The notes under the pieces are model-generated. The model was not told where the DNA came from, made no database searches, and saw only the letters and a program-made list of their open reading frames with translations. A stretch of 64,000 nt of DNA from Devosia sp. LC5 (GTDB lineage Bacteria; Pseudomonadota; Alphaproteobacteria; Rhizobiales; Devosiaceae), in the NCBI RefSeq assembly GCF_000735585.1, contig NZ_JNNO01000044.1:62001-126000 (forward strand). Reading direction: 5' to 3'. This document shows, in pieces, positions 7,446-16,723 of the stretch. The position numbers and the translations under genes are program-made. Every line of letters starts with the position of its first letter. The stretch's first letter is position 1.

Positions 7446-9062
7446 TTAGCGATCCGTTCCGATCATTTCCGCGGCCTTCGACCCGATTGCCATCGCCGGA
7501 GCGTTGGTGTTGCCGGAGACGATGGCGGGCATGATGGAGCAGTCGATGATGCGCAGGCCGTCGATCCCCCGCAGGCGCAGGCGTTCGTCGACGACGGCCA
7601 TGGGGTCACTGTCGGGGCCCATGCGGGCGGTGCCGACGGGGTGGTAATTGGTTTTGACCGTTTGGCCGGCGAAGCGGGCGAGGTCTGCCTCGGCAGTGAT
7701 GGCCGGGCCGGGCAGCAACTCCTCGGCAATCTTGGATTTGAATGGCTCGGTGGCGAGCAATTGGCGGGCTACGGCAAGCGAGGCCAGGGTCAGGCGCAGA
7801 TCGTCGGCGTGGCCGAAGAAATTGCAGTCGACCAGCGGCTTATCCTCGGGATTGGCCGAGCGCAGCTTGACGCTGCCGCGCGCCTTGGGGCGGAGCAGGC
7901 AGGAGGTGAAAGTGACCCCATAGGTGGGCTTGGCCGAGGAGACGTCACGGTCCAGATAGACGATAGGAGCGCAATAGAGCTGGATGGTGGGGCGGTCGCC
8001 GCCATCGGGATCGTAGAACAGGCACGCCTCGATGCCGGTGGTGGTGACGGGGCCCGAGTTGAACAGCAGATATTGCAATCCATTGCGGAGCATGGGCCAG
8101 CCCTTGTCCTGGCCGAAATAGCCGGACTTTTTCCGGGTAGTGGCGATGACGGGGACTTCGTGATGGTCCTGCAGGTTGGCGCCGACGCCAGGCAGATCGG
8201 CCACGACGGCTATGCCGTGTTCGCGCAGGTGATCGGCGGGGCCGATGCCGGAGAGCATCAGCAGCTTGGCCGTGTTGTAGGTGCCGGCGCCGATCAGCAC
8301 TTCGTGGTCGGCATGGACGGTGTGGGTACTGCCATCCTTGGAATAGGCGAGGCCGATAGCGCGGTTGTTTTCGATGATGATGCGGTCGACGCGGGCGCCG
8401 GTGATGATGGTGAGGCGCCCGTCTTTGCGCAGGGGATCGAGGAAGGCCTTCTTGGCGTCGGAGCGGGCCTTGTGGTGGTTCCACAGGCCATAGGTGTGCT
8501 GCATGATGCCGACGCCGTTCTGCCGGACGCCGTTGAAATCGGGATTATAGGGATGGCCCAAGCCTTGGGCGGCAAGCAGGAAATCCTCGGTGGTGTCGCA
8601 AATCTGGCCGGGTTCGGAGACGCGCAGATTGCCCGCAATGCCGTGATAGACATTGTTGAAGCGGGCATTGGCTTCGAGGTTTTTGAAATGGGGGAGCAGG
8701 TCCGTATAAGACCAGGCGCCGGTATTGCCCAGGCTCGCCGCCCAGCCGTCATAATCCTCGCGCTGGCCGCGCATATAGACCATGGCATTGACCGCGCTGC
8801 CGCCGCCCAGGGCTTTGGCGACGGGCACGATGGGGCCGCGCCCGCCGAGCTGGGGTTGCGGCACCGTGTTGTGCATTTCGAGGAAGTCCTCGCGCGCGAG
8901 ATATTTCATATAGCCGGCTGGGAAATCCATGAGGCGGGCGGTCTTGGCGGGGCCGCGCTCGAGAATGAGCACGGAGCGGCCGAAATCGCGGACGAGGCGC
9001 ATGGCCGCGACCGAAGCCGCCGAGCCGCCGCCGGCAATGATGAAATCGTAGCTGGATGCCAA
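7446..9062 (-). CDS. GMC-family FAD-dependent oxidoreductase (choline dehydrogenase-like)
   Basis: A 538-residue flavoenzyme of the glucose-methanol-choline family. The FAD-binding motif YDFIIAGGGSAASVAAMRL is at the N-terminus, followed by the GMC signature around KALGGGSAVNAMVYMRG and GAGTYNTAKLLMLSGIGP, and the C-terminal catalytic His/Asn region YHPVGTARMG...GNTNAPAMAIG. These enzymes oxidise primary alcohols of choline, polyols or sugars to aldehydes; the substrate here is uncertain, and no betB or betI homologue is adjacent. A TTG start at 9062 is preceded by GGAGGGG with 8-nt spacing; a GTG at 9107 would add 15 residues. It is divergent from pccB. Confidence 0.9.
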   Translation of the reverse strand: MASSYDFIIAGGGSAASVAAMRLVRDFGRSVLILERGPAKTARLMDFPAGYMKYLAREDFLEMHNTVPQPQLGGRGPIVPVAKALGGGSAVNAMVYMRGQREDYDGWAASLGNTGAWSYTDLLPHFKNLEANARFNNVYHGIAGNLRVSEPGQICDTTEDFLLAAQGLGHPYNPDFNGVRQNGVGIMQHTYGLWNHHKARSDAKKAFLDPLRKDGRLTIITGARVDRIIIENNRAIGLAYSKDGSTHTVHADHEVLIGAGTYNTAKLLMLSGIGPADHLREHGIAVVADLPGVGANLQDHHEVPVIATTRKKSGYFGQDKGWPMLRNGLQYLLFNSGPVTTTGIEACLFYDPDGGDRPTIQLYCAPIVYLDRDVSSAKPTYGVTFTSCLLRPKARGSVKLRSANPEDKPLVDCNFFGHADDLRLTLASLAVARQLLATEPFKSKIAEELLPGPAITAEADLARFAGQTVKTNYHPVGTARMGPDSDPMAVVDERLRLRGIDGLRIIDCSIMPAIVSGNTNAPAMAIGSKAAEMIGTDR

Positions 9063-9204
9063 GGCCAGGTCCCCTCCGCCGGATTGTTCCCGGGCTTTGG
9101 CGCACACTATTGCAGAGCGGGGAAACGGGGGCTAGCGCGGAGTTTTCGCTTTCGACAGGCTGGTTTGTCGGGCTAGTCTCCCGCCAAAGACGGGGGAACC
9201 GCCG

Positions 9205-10737
9205 ATGCAGAAGATTATCGCCGAACTCGAGGATAAACGCGCGCAGGCGCGGCTCGGCGGGGGACAGAGGCGGATCGATGCGCAGCATGGCAAGGGGAAA
9301 CTGACGGCGCGGGAGCGGCTCGATGTGCTGCTCGATGCGGGCAGTTTTGAAGAATACGACATGTTCGTCACCCATCGGGCAACCGATTTCGGCATGGCCG
9401 AGACGATCATTCCGGGGGACGGGGTGGTGACCGGCTGGGGCACGATCGAGGGGCGGCTGGTCTATGTGTTCAGCCAGGATTTTACCGTGTTCGGCGGCTC
9501 GCTAAGCGAGACCCATGCCAAAAAGATCTGCAAGATCATGGATCTGGCTATGCAGAACGGGGCGCCGGTGATCGGGCTCAATGATTCTGGCGGGGCGCGC
9601 ATTCAGGAGGGCGTAGCTTCGCTGGGCGGCTATGCCGATGTGTTCTGGCGCAATGCGCAGGCCTCGGGCGCGGTGCCGCAGATTTCGGTGATCATGGGGC
9701 CATGCGCGGGCGGAGCGGTCTATTCGCCGGCGATGACCGACTTCATCTATATGGTCAAGGACACCAGCTACATGTTCGTCACTGGGCCGGACGTGGTCAA
9801 GACGGTGACCAATGAGAGCGTGACGCAGGAGGAATTGGGCGGGGCTTCGACCCACACCAGGATTTCCTCGGTGGCGGATGCCGCCTTCGACAATGATATC
9901 GAAACGCTGCTCGAAGTGCGGCGGCTGTTCGGGTTCCTGCCGCTGGCCTATGGGCAGAAGCCGCCGCGCGTGGCGACGGAGGATCCGATCGATCGGGGCG
10001 ATATGAGCCTTGATATGATCATCCCCGACAGCGCCAACAAGCCCTATGACATGCGCGAAGTGATCGAAAAGGTCGCCGATGAGGGGGACTTTCTGGAACT
10101 GCAGAAAGAGCATGCCGGCAATATTCTGGTCGGTTTTATCCGGCTCGATGGCGAAACGGCGGGCGTGGTGGCCAATCAGCCGCTGGTGCTGGCGGGGTGC
10201 CTGGATATCAACGCCAGCAAGAAAGCGGCGCGGTTCATTCGATTCTGCGACAGCTTTGACATTCCCATCCTGACCTTTGTCGATGTGCCCGGATTTTTGC
10301 CGGGCGTGGCGCAGGAATATGGCGGGATCATCAAGCACGGTGCCAAGCTGCTCTTTGCCTATTCGGAGGCGAGCGTACCGCTGGTGACGGTGATCACCCG
10401 CAAGGCCTATGGCGGCGCCTATGACGTGATGGCGTCCAAGCACATCAAGGCGGACGTGAACTACGCCTGGCCCTCAGCCGAAATCGCGGTGATGGGAGCC
10501 AAGGGCGCAACGGAAATCCTCTATCGCTCAGAGCTGAGCGACAAGGACAAGATTGCCAAGCGCACAGCGGAGTATGAGGCGCGGTTTGCCAATCCGTTTG
10601 TAGCAGCCGAGCGCGGCTTCATCGACGATGTGATCATGCCGCACGGCACAAGACGGCGGGTGATCCGGGCGCTCTCGACGCTAAGGCATAAGCGCAGCGA
10701 GGGGCCAAAGAAGAAGCATGGGAATATTCCGCTGTGA
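9205..10737 (+). CDS. pccB: Propionyl-CoA carboxylase beta subunit
   Basis: A 510-residue carboxyltransferase subunit that transfers CO2 from biotin to propionyl-CoA, giving (S)-methylmalonyl-CoA. Two crotonase-type halves are visible: the N-terminal one with [19 protein letters not shown] and [16 protein letters not shown], the C-terminal one with [20 protein letters not shown] and [14 protein letters not shown]. These motifs and the length fit PccB-type rather than AccD-type subunits. The stop codon overlaps the start of pccA, which implies translational coupling. It heads the propionate operon, with the GMC gene divergent upstream. Confidence 0.95.
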   Translation: MQKIIAELEDKRAQARLGGGQRRIDAQHGKGKLTARERLDVLLDAGSFEEYDMFVTHRATDFGMAETIIPGDGVVTGWGTIEGRLVYVFSQDFTVFGGSLSETHAKKICKIMDLAMQNGAPVIGLNDSGGARIQEGVASLGGYADVFWRNAQASGAVPQISVIMGPCAGGAVYSPAMTDFIYMVKDTSYMFVTGPDVVKTVTNESVTQEELGGASTHTRISSVADAAFDNDIETLLEVRRLFGFLPLAYGQKPPRVATEDPIDRGDMSLDMIIPDSANKPYDMREVIEKVADEGDFLELQKEHAGNILVGFIRLDGETAGVVANQPLVLAGCLDINASKKAARFIRFCDSFDIPILTFVDVPGFLPGVAQEYGGIIKHGAKLLFAYSEASVPLVTVITRKAYGGAYDVMASKHIKADVNYAWPSAEIAVMGAKGATEILYRSELSDKDKIAKRTAEYEARFANPFVAAERGFIDDVIMPHGTRRRVIRALSTLRHKRSEGPKKKHGNIPL

Positions 10738-12752
10738 TGATCACCAAACTCCTCATTGCCAACCGCGGTGAAATCGCCTGCCGGGTCATCAAGACTGCCA
10801 AGCGGATGGGGATCGCGACTGTCGCGGTCTATTCCGATGCTGACCGAGAAGCGCTGCATGTTCGGACGGCGGATGAGGCGGTGCATATCGGGGCTTCACC
10901 GGCCAAGGACAGCTATCTCCAGATCGACAAGATCATTGCGGCTTGCCGGGAGACTGGCGCGGAGGCGGTGCATCCGGGCTATGGGTTTTTGAGCGAGAAT
11001 CCCAAATTTGCCGAGGCGCTGGCGGCGGCGGGGATTATTTTTGTCGGGCCGCCGGTGAAGGCCATCGAGGCGATGGGAGACAAGATCACCTCCAAAAAGA
11101 TCGCGGCGGAGGCCGGGGTTTCGACTGTGCCGGGGCATATGGGGCTGATCGCCGATGCGGCCGAAGCGGTGTCGATTGCCCAGCAGATCGGCTATCCGGT
11201 GATGATCAAGGCCTCGGCCGGTGGCGGCGGAAAGGGTATGCGGATTGCCTGGAACGATGCGGAAGCGCGGGAGGGTTTTGAGCGGAGCAAGTCGGAGGCG
11301 GCGAGCTCGTTCGGGGATGACCGGATTTTCATCGAGAAATTCGTCACCGATCCGCGCCATATCGAAATCCAGCTGATCGGGGATGGTCACGGCAACGTAC
11401 TCTATCTCAACGAGCGGGAATGCTCGATCCAGCGGCGTAATCAGAAGGTAATCGAGGAGGCGCCGAGCCCGTTTCTGGATGCAGAGACGCGTAAGGCGAT
11501 GGGCGAGCAGGCGGTGGCTTTGGCCAAGGCCGTCGGCTACCAGAGCGCGGGGACGGTGGAATTCATCGTCGATAGCGAGCGCAATTTCTATTTCCTCGAG
11601 ATGAATACGCGGCTGCAGGTGGAGCATCCGGTGACCGAGCTGATCACCGGACTTGATCTGGTGGAGCTGATGCTGCGCGTGGCCAATGGGGAGGCGCTGC
11701 CGCTGAGCCAGGACGAGGTGAAGCTGGATGGCTGGGCCATTGAGAGCCGGCTTTATGCTGAAGACCCCTATCGGAATTTTCTGCCATCCACCGGGCGGCT
11801 GACGCGGTATCGGCCGCCGGTGGAGAGTAGCGATGCGGGGCTCGTGGTGCGTAACGATACCGGGGTGTTCGAGGGCGGGGAGATTTCGACCTTTTACGAT
11901 CCGATGATTGCCAAGCTGTGCACCTGGGCGCCGAGCCGGATCGAGGCGATCGACGCCATGGCGACGGCGCTGGACAGTTTTGAAGTCGATGGGGTGGGGA
12001 ACAATTTGCCATTCCTCTCGACCGTGATGGACCAGGAGCGGTTCCGCGAGGGGCGGCTGACCACGGGCTATATTGCCGAGGAATTTCCCGAAGGCTTTAC
12101 CGGGGCGGTACTGCCGCGTGGTCGGGTGTTTGAAGTCGCGGCGGTGGCGGCGATGATGCAATTAGTGCTGGAGGAACGCAAAGGGCAGGTCACCCGTACG
12201 CCACTGGGCCATTCCACCGAGGTCTATGGCGAATGGGTGGTGGTGATCGAGGGCGAGCAGGTGCCGCTCAAACTGCATCGGCTGGACCCGGACGGGAGCT
12301 GGGAGCTGAACCTGTTCGACCAGGCGGCCATGGCCGAGCGGTTCGACTGGGCGCCGGGCCGGACCATTGCGCGGATCGAGTGGGCGGGTGGCGCGGCCAG
12401 TGTCGTCAAGGTCAACCGGACCACGTCGGGCTTCCGCATCCGGTATTGCGGGGCGGATTTGAAGGTGATGGTGGTGCGGCCGCATGTGGCGCGGCTGTTG
12501 TCGCTGATGCCGGTCAAAGTGCCGCCGGATATGAGCAAGTTCCTGCTGTGCCCGATGCCGGGACAGGTGGTGCGGATCGATGTGGCGGTAGGCGATGTCG
12601 TCGAGGACGGGCAGACGTTGGCCATTGTCGAGGCGATGAAGATGGAAAACGTGCTCAAGGCGCAGAAGCGAGCGCGGGTCAGCAAGGTGCATGTGACGCC
12701 GGGGGCCGTGCTGGCGGTGGATCAGGTGATGATCGAGTTTGAGGGAGTGTGA
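10737..12752 (+). CDS. pccA: Propionyl-CoA carboxylase alpha subunit (biotin carboxylase + BCCP)
   Basis: A 671-residue biotin-dependent subunit. Order of domains: biotin carboxylase N-domain (KLLIANRGEIACRVIKTAKR), ATP-grasp with KASAGGGGKGMRIAW and EMNTRLQVEHPVTE, biotin carboxylase C-domain, a PCC-type BT linker domain, and a C-terminal biotinyl domain with AMKM around Lys635. It carboxylates its own biotin using ATP and bicarbonate and works with PccB. The ATG at 10737 shares a base with the pccB stop; GTG at 10734 is possible. The size and linker fit propionyl- or acyl-CoA carboxylases, and the neighbouring mutase supports propionyl-CoA as substrate. Confidence 0.95.
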   Translation: MITKLLIANRGEIACRVIKTAKRMGIATVAVYSDADREALHVRTADEAVHIGASPAKDSYLQIDKIIAACRETGAEAVHPGYGFLSENPKFAEALAAAGIIFVGPPVKAIEAMGDKITSKKIAAEAGVSTVPGHMGLIADAAEAVSIAQQIGYPVMIKASAGGGGKGMRIAWNDAEAREGFERSKSEAASSFGDDRIFIEKFVTDPRHIEIQLIGDGHGNVLYLNERECSIQRRNQKVIEEAPSPFLDAETRKAMGEQAVALAKAVGYQSAGTVEFIVDSERNFYFLEMNTRLQVEHPVTELITGLDLVELMLRVANGEALPLSQDEVKLDGWAIESRLYAEDPYRNFLPSTGRLTRYRPPVESSDAGLVVRNDTGVFEGGEISTFYDPMIAKLCTWAPSRIEAIDAMATALDSFEVDGVGNNLPFLSTVMDQERFREGRLTTGYIAEEFPEGFTGAVLPRGRVFEVAAVAAMMQLVLEERKGQVTRTPLGHSTEVYGEWVVVIEGEQVPLKLHRLDPDGSWELNLFDQAAMAERFDWAPGRTIARIEWAGGAASVVKVNRTTSGFRIRYCGADLKVMVVRPHVARLLSLMPVKVPPDMSKFLLCPMPGQVVRIDVAVGDVVEDGQTLAIVEAMKMENVLKAQKRARVSKVHVTPGAVLAVDQVMIEFEGV

Positions 12753-12779
12753 CTATGCGTTCCGTGTGTGCGGGAAGAC

Positions 12780-12892
12780 ACCCCCTCCCTGGCCCTCCCC
12801 ACAAGGGGGAGGGTGAACCCTGTTGGGCGGCAGAACGGTGCCACAAACTCGATGTCACCCTCCCCCTTGTGGGGAGGGAAGGGAGGGGGTAG
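12780..12892. repeat. Palindromic repeat pair (family A)
   Basis: Between pccA and the DUF559 gene lies a perfect 23-bp inverted pair (12793-12815 and 12856-12878), extendable to about 35 bp with a two-base mismatch, separated by 40 bp. Each arm is a hairpin CCCTCCCC-ACAA-GGGGGAGGG type. The arm plus the adjacent GACATCGAGTTT stretch also occurs near 7.15 kb. Confidence 0.8.
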
Positions 12893-12895
12893 CGG

Positions 12896-13246
12896 ATGCC
12901 GACGCGCGCACAACGCCTTCGCAAGAACCCGACCGCGCCCGAGATACGTTTCTGGCGCTTAATCGCGCCGCTGCGGACCGGCGAATATCACTTTCGCAAG
13001 CAGGCGCCGGTCGGGCCTTATGTGGCTGACTTTGCCTGCCACCATGCCAAGCTGATTGTCGAGATTGATGGTGAAACGCATTTTATCGGGGCGGGGCCGC
13101 AAAAAGACGCGGTGCGCACGGCTTTCCTCCTGCGCGAAGGTTACACGGTGCTTCGCTTCACCAACCATGACGTGATGACCAATCCCGACGGCGTCTATGT
13201 CACTGTTCTAGCTGCCTTGGCGAAGGAGCCATCCGATGCCCACTAA
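12896..13246 (+). CDS. DUF559 domain protein (restriction-endonuclease-like fold)
   Basis: A 116-residue protein of the DUF559 family, related to very-short-patch-repair (Vsr) endonucleases. The family pattern is intact: [19 protein letters not shown], then [29 protein letters not shown] with the D-(x)n-E-x-D nuclease core, and [17 protein letters not shown] nuclease function is inferred from the fold only. The gene sits between the repeat pair and the mutase gene and overlaps the mutase start by 11 bp, so it is embedded in the propionate operon although nothing links it to that pathway. Such genes scatter through Hyphomicrobiales genomes next to palindromic repeats. Confidence 0.85.
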   Translation: MPTRAQRLRKNPTAPEIRFWRLIAPLRTGEYHFRKQAPVGPYVADFACHHAKLIVEIDGETHFIGAGPQKDAVRTAFLLREGYTVLRFTNHDVMTNPDGVYVTVLAALAKEPSDAH

Positions 13247-15350
13247 TTTCGCCCATTGGGCCGCTCTCGCCCAAAAGGAATTGCGCGATACCCCGCTCTC
13301 CTCGCTCGACCGCGATTATGGCGGCATCCCGGTAAAACCCGTCTATTTCGGCGAAGGTTCGGAAATTCCAGGTGTCGAGCCGTTCACGCGCGGCGTTCGG
13401 GCTACGATGTATGCCAACCGCCCCTGGACCATTCGGCAATATGCGGGTTTTTCCACTGCGCGGGAGAGCAATGCGTTTTATCGGCAGGCGCTGGAAAAGG
13501 GGCAGAAGGGGCTGTCCGTTGCCTTCGATCTGGCGACGCACCGGGGCTATGACAGTGACCATCCGCGCGTCATTGGCGATGTCGGCAAGGCCGGGGTAGC
13601 GATCGACAGTGTCGAGGATATGAAGCAACTGTTCGACGGGATTCCGCTTGATCAGATGAGCGTGTCCATGACCATGAATGGCGCGGTAATCCCGGTTCTG
13701 GCCATGTTCATCGTGGCGGCGGAAGAACAGGGCGTGCCGCAGGCCAAGCTTGAGGGGACGATCCAGAACGACATCCTCAAGGAGTTCATGGTTCGCAATA
13801 CCTACATCTATCCGCCGGAGCCTTCGATGCGGATTGTAGGCGATATCATTGCGCATACGGCGCGCAGCATGCCCAAATTCAATTCGATTTCGATCTCCGG
13901 CTATCACATGCATGAGGCGGGGGCGACCGCTGTGCAGGAGCTTGCCTATACGCTGGCCGATGGCATGGAATATGTGCGGGCGGCGCAGGCGCGGGGACTG
14001 GATATCGATGCCTTTGCCGGGCGGCTGAGCTTCTTTTTCGGCATTGGCATGAACTTCTTTCTGGAGGTGGCCAAGCTCCGTGCGGCGCGGCAGCTATGGA
14101 GCGAAATCACGACCGGGCTGGGGGCGAAGGACCCGCGCAGCAAGATGCTGCGCACCCATTGCCAGACTTCGGGCGTGTCGCTGACCGAGCAGGATCCGCA
14201 TAATAATGTGATCCGCACCACCATCGAGGCGCTGGCGGCGGTGTTGGGGGGCACGCAGAGCCTGCACACCAATTCGTTTGATGAGGCGATTGCACTGCCG
14301 ACCGAATTTTCGAGCCGGCTGGCCCGCAATACGCAGCTGATCCTGCAGCATGAAAGCCGGGTAACCGATGTGGTCGATCCGTTGGGCGGGTCCTATTATG
14401 TCGAGGCGCTAACGGCGGAATTGGTGAGCGGGGCCAAGCTCTTGATCGGGGAAGCTGAAATGGCTGGCGGGATGACGCAGGCGGTGCAGGCCGGTGGGCC
14501 GAAACTGGCCATCGAGACGGCGGCGGCGCTGCGGCAGGCACGGGTGGATCGGGGCGAGGATGTGATTGTCGGGGTCAATCGCTATCGGCTCGACACCGAG
14601 GACGTGATCGAAGTGCGCGAAATCGACAATGCCAAGGTGCGGGCCGAGCAGATTGCGCAATTGGAGCGGGTGCGGGCGAGCCGGGATGAGGTCAAGTGCC
14701 AGCAGATGCTGGCGGGCCTGCGCGAATTTGCTGCCAAGGATGAGGGCAATCTGCTGGAAGCGGCGGTAGAGGCGGCGCGGGCGCGGGCGACGCTGGGCGA
14801 GATCAGCCAGGCCATGGAGGATGTATTCGGGCGGCACGCGGCGGTGACGCGGGTGATTTCGGGGGTTTATGGCGCCAGCTACGGTGATGATCCGGAATTC
14901 TCGGCCATTCTCGGGCGGATTGATGCGTTCAAGGCGGCGCGGGGGCGGGCACCTTCGATCTTTATCGCCAAGATGGGGCAGGATGGGCATGACCGGGGGG
15001 CGAAGGTGATCGCCTCGGCCTTCGCCGATCTGGGCTTTGTCGTGCATATGGGTGAGCTGTTCGAGACGGCGCTCGAAGTTGCGGCGCATGCCGATGAGCT
15101 GAGTGTGGACGCGGTGGGGGTGTCATCGCTGGCGGCGGGGCACAAGACGCTGGTGCCCGAGCTGATGGCGGCGCTGAGGGATCGTGAGTTGCGCGATGTG
15201 ACGGTGATCGTGGGCGGGGTCATTCCCGAGCAGGATTATGATTTCCTGTTCGACGCCGGGGTGGCCGAGATTTTTGGACCGGGCACTAACGTACTGTCAG
15301 CCGCTTTTTCGGTGTTGAGCCAGATCGAGGGAAGGCTGAGCAATAGATGA
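13236..15350 (+). CDS. scpA: Methylmalonyl-CoA mutase
   Basis: A 704-residue single-chain adenosylcobalamin-dependent mutase converting (R)-methylmalonyl-CoA to succinyl-CoA. The N-terminal TIM barrel contains the substrate-binding block [20 protein letters not shown] and [19 protein letters not shown]; the central part has [19 protein letters not shown] and [16 protein letters not shown]. The C-terminal ~135 residues are a B12-binding domain with DGHDRG at 583-588, whose His585 ligates cobalt. Its start lies inside the DUF559 gene and its end overlaps the epimerase gene by 4 bp, indicating one transcript. No meaB chaperone gene is visible nearby. Confidence 0.97.
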   Translation: MPTNFAHWAALAQKELRDTPLSSLDRDYGGIPVKPVYFGEGSEIPGVEPFTRGVRATMYANRPWTIRQYAGFSTARESNAFYRQALEKGQKGLSVAFDLATHRGYDSDHPRVIGDVGKAGVAIDSVEDMKQLFDGIPLDQMSVSMTMNGAVIPVLAMFIVAAEEQGVPQAKLEGTIQNDILKEFMVRNTYIYPPEPSMRIVGDIIAHTARSMPKFNSISISGYHMHEAGATAVQELAYTLADGMEYVRAAQARGLDIDAFAGRLSFFFGIGMNFFLEVAKLRAARQLWSEITTGLGAKDPRSKMLRTHCQTSGVSLTEQDPHNNVIRTTIEALAAVLGGTQSLHTNSFDEAIALPTEFSSRLARNTQLILQHESRVTDVVDPLGGSYYVEALTAELVSGAKLLIGEAEMAGGMTQAVQAGGPKLAIETAAALRQARVDRGEDVIVGVNRYRLDTEDVIEVREIDNAKVRAEQIAQLERVRASRDEVKCQQMLAGLREFAAKDEGNLLEAAVEAARARATLGEISQAMEDVFGRHAAVTRVISGVYGASYGDDPEFSAILGRIDAFKAARGRAPSIFIAKMGQDGHDRGAKVIASAFADLGFVVHMGELFETALEVAAHADELSVDAVGVSSLAAGHKTLVPELMAALRDRELRDVTVIVGGVIPEQDYDFLFDAGVAEIFGPGTNVLSAAFSVLSQIEGRLSNR

Positions 15351-15745
15351 TCGGGCGGCTCAACCATATCGCGATTGCCGTGCCGGATTTGGCGGCGGCG
15401 GCGGCGAAATATCGCGATATGCTCGGTGCGCAGGTAGGGGCGGCGCAAGTGCTGCTCGAGCATGGCGTCAGCGTAGTGTTCATCGATACCGGCAACACCA
15501 AGGTGGAATTGCTGGAGCCACTGGGCGATGGCTCGCCCATTGCCGGGTTTCTGGACAGAAATCCCGGCGGGGGGATGCACCATATGTGCTTCGAGGTGCC
15601 CGATTTGGCCGCAGCAGTGGAGACGCTGACCGCTGGCGGCGCTCGCGTATTGGGCGAACCCAGGATCGGCGCCCATGGCAGGCCAGTCGTATTTCTGCAT
15701 CCCAAGGATTTTGATGGGACGCTGATCGAGCTGGAGGAGGTTTAG
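15347..15745 (+). CDS. mce: Methylmalonyl-CoA epimerase
   Basis: A 132-residue VOC-superfamily enzyme that interconverts (S)- and (R)-methylmalonyl-CoA, joining the carboxylase and the mutase. Two beta-alpha-beta-beta-beta modules are visible. Metal-binding residues fit the family: His in [11 protein letters not shown], Glu in KVELLEPLG, His in [11 protein letters not shown], and Glu near the C-terminal LIELEEV. The ATG overlaps the mutase stop (ATGA). It is the last gene of the operon and converges on the LysR gene a few bases downstream. Confidence 0.95.
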   Translation: MIGRLNHIAIAVPDLAAAAAKYRDMLGAQVGAAQVLLEHGVSVVFIDTGNTKVELLEPLGDGSPIAGFLDRNPGGGMHHMCFEVPDLAAAVETLTAGGARVLGEPRIGAHGRPVVFLHPKDFDGTLIELEEV

Positions 15746-15749
15746 GGGC

Positions 15750-16628
15750 TCAAGCGAAAATCCCCCGATCCTTCGCAACGATCTCCGCCAGAAACTCCGC
15801 CACGATACCAACCCTTCGCAGGGAGCGCAGGTCTTCGTGCACCACCGTCCAATAGGCGCGGGTGAGATTGTGGGCAGGCAGGACCGGAACCAGGTTCGGA
15901 TCGCCCTCTGCCATGAAGCCGTGCAGGATGCCGATGCCGGCGCCGGCGCGGACGGCTTCGGTCTGGCCCATGGCGGTGGAGACCGAAAGGGTCGAGCGCC
16001 AATCGGGGAGGAAGGCGCTGGTATAGTCGAGCGAGGCCGAGAAGAGCAGGTCATCGACATAGCCCACAAGGTGGTGGCTGGCGAGATCGGCCAACGTTTG
16101 CGGCGTGCCGTGGCGGGCGAGGTACGATTTGGCAGCGTAGAGGCCCAGGCGATAATCGGTGAGTTTGCGGGCGACCAGGCGCCCCTCGCGGGGGCGCTCC
16201 AGCGTGACGGCGATATCAGCCTCGCGGCGGGACAGCGAAAAGGCGCGGGGGACCGGAACAAGTTCGATGCGTAGGCCCTTGTGCCGCTCGGTGAGCTGGC
16301 CGATGCGCGGGGCAAGGAAGGCGACGCCGAAACCGTCGGGCGCGCCAACCCGGACAATGCCTTCGATAGCGCTATCGGCCCCGGCCGTCTGGTTCGCGGC
16401 GAGCATGGCGCTTTCCATGGCTTCGGCATGGCTGAGGAAGCGCTCCCCGGCGCCGGACAGATCGGAGCCATTGGTCTTGCGGGTGAACAGCGTGCTGCCC
16501 AGTGCGGCTTCGAGCGCAGTGAGGCGGCGGGCGACGGTGGCGTGGTTGAGGCCCAGGCTGCGGGCGGCGCCCAGGATTTGGCCGTGGCGGGCGACGGCGA
16601 GGAAGATGCGGACGTCGTCCCAATTCAT
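15750..16628 (-). CDS. LysR family transcriptional regulator
   Basis: A 292-residue regulator. The N-terminal winged helix-turn-helix reads WDDVRIFLAVARHGQILGAA, then LNHATVARRLTALEAALGST, the usual LysR dimer of helices; the rest is a periplasmic-binding-protein-like effector domain. I chose ATG at 16628, since MNWDDVRIF is the normal LysR N-terminus; an upstream in-frame ATG adds seven residues. It is divergent from methylmalonate-semialdehyde dehydrogenase with a 95-bp shared promoter region, the classic arrangement of a LysR regulator and its target. Confidence 0.93.
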   Translation of the reverse strand: MNWDDVRIFLAVARHGQILGAARSLGLNHATVARRLTALEAALGSTLFTRKTNGSDLSGAGERFLSHAEAMESAMLAANQTAGADSAIEGIVRVGAPDGFGVAFLAPRIGQLTERHKGLRIELVPVPRAFSLSRREADIAVTLERPREGRLVARKLTDYRLGLYAAKSYLARHGTPQTLADLASHHLVGYVDDLLFSASLDYTSAFLPDWRSTLSVSTAMGQTEAVRAGAGIGILHGFMAEGDPNLVPVLPAHNLTRAYWTVVHEDLRSLRRVGIVAEFLAEIVAKDRGIFA

Positions 16629-16723
16629 GGCGCTATAATCCTTGCACAACAGATGCTAAATCTATCGTCTTGAGTTGCAAAAAATATAGCGCGAAGACTG
16701 CTCTCACAACAAGGGAGAGCCTT

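Noticed and set aside
7446-9062. Assignment as betA of a glycine-betaine operon
   Set aside because: No betB, betI or choline transporter gene is adjacent, so only the GMC family call is supported.
7320-9176. Long plus-strand open frame opposite the GMC oxidoreductase gene
   Set aside because: Composition follows the mirror of the GC-rich coding strand (Gly/Asp/Ala runs), with no domain pattern; the minus-strand product is a clear GMC enzyme.
12780-12892. Palindrome pair as insertion-sequence ends
   Set aside because: Only 40 bp lie between the arms, no transposase and no obvious target duplication; similar pairs elsewhere point to REP-type repeats.
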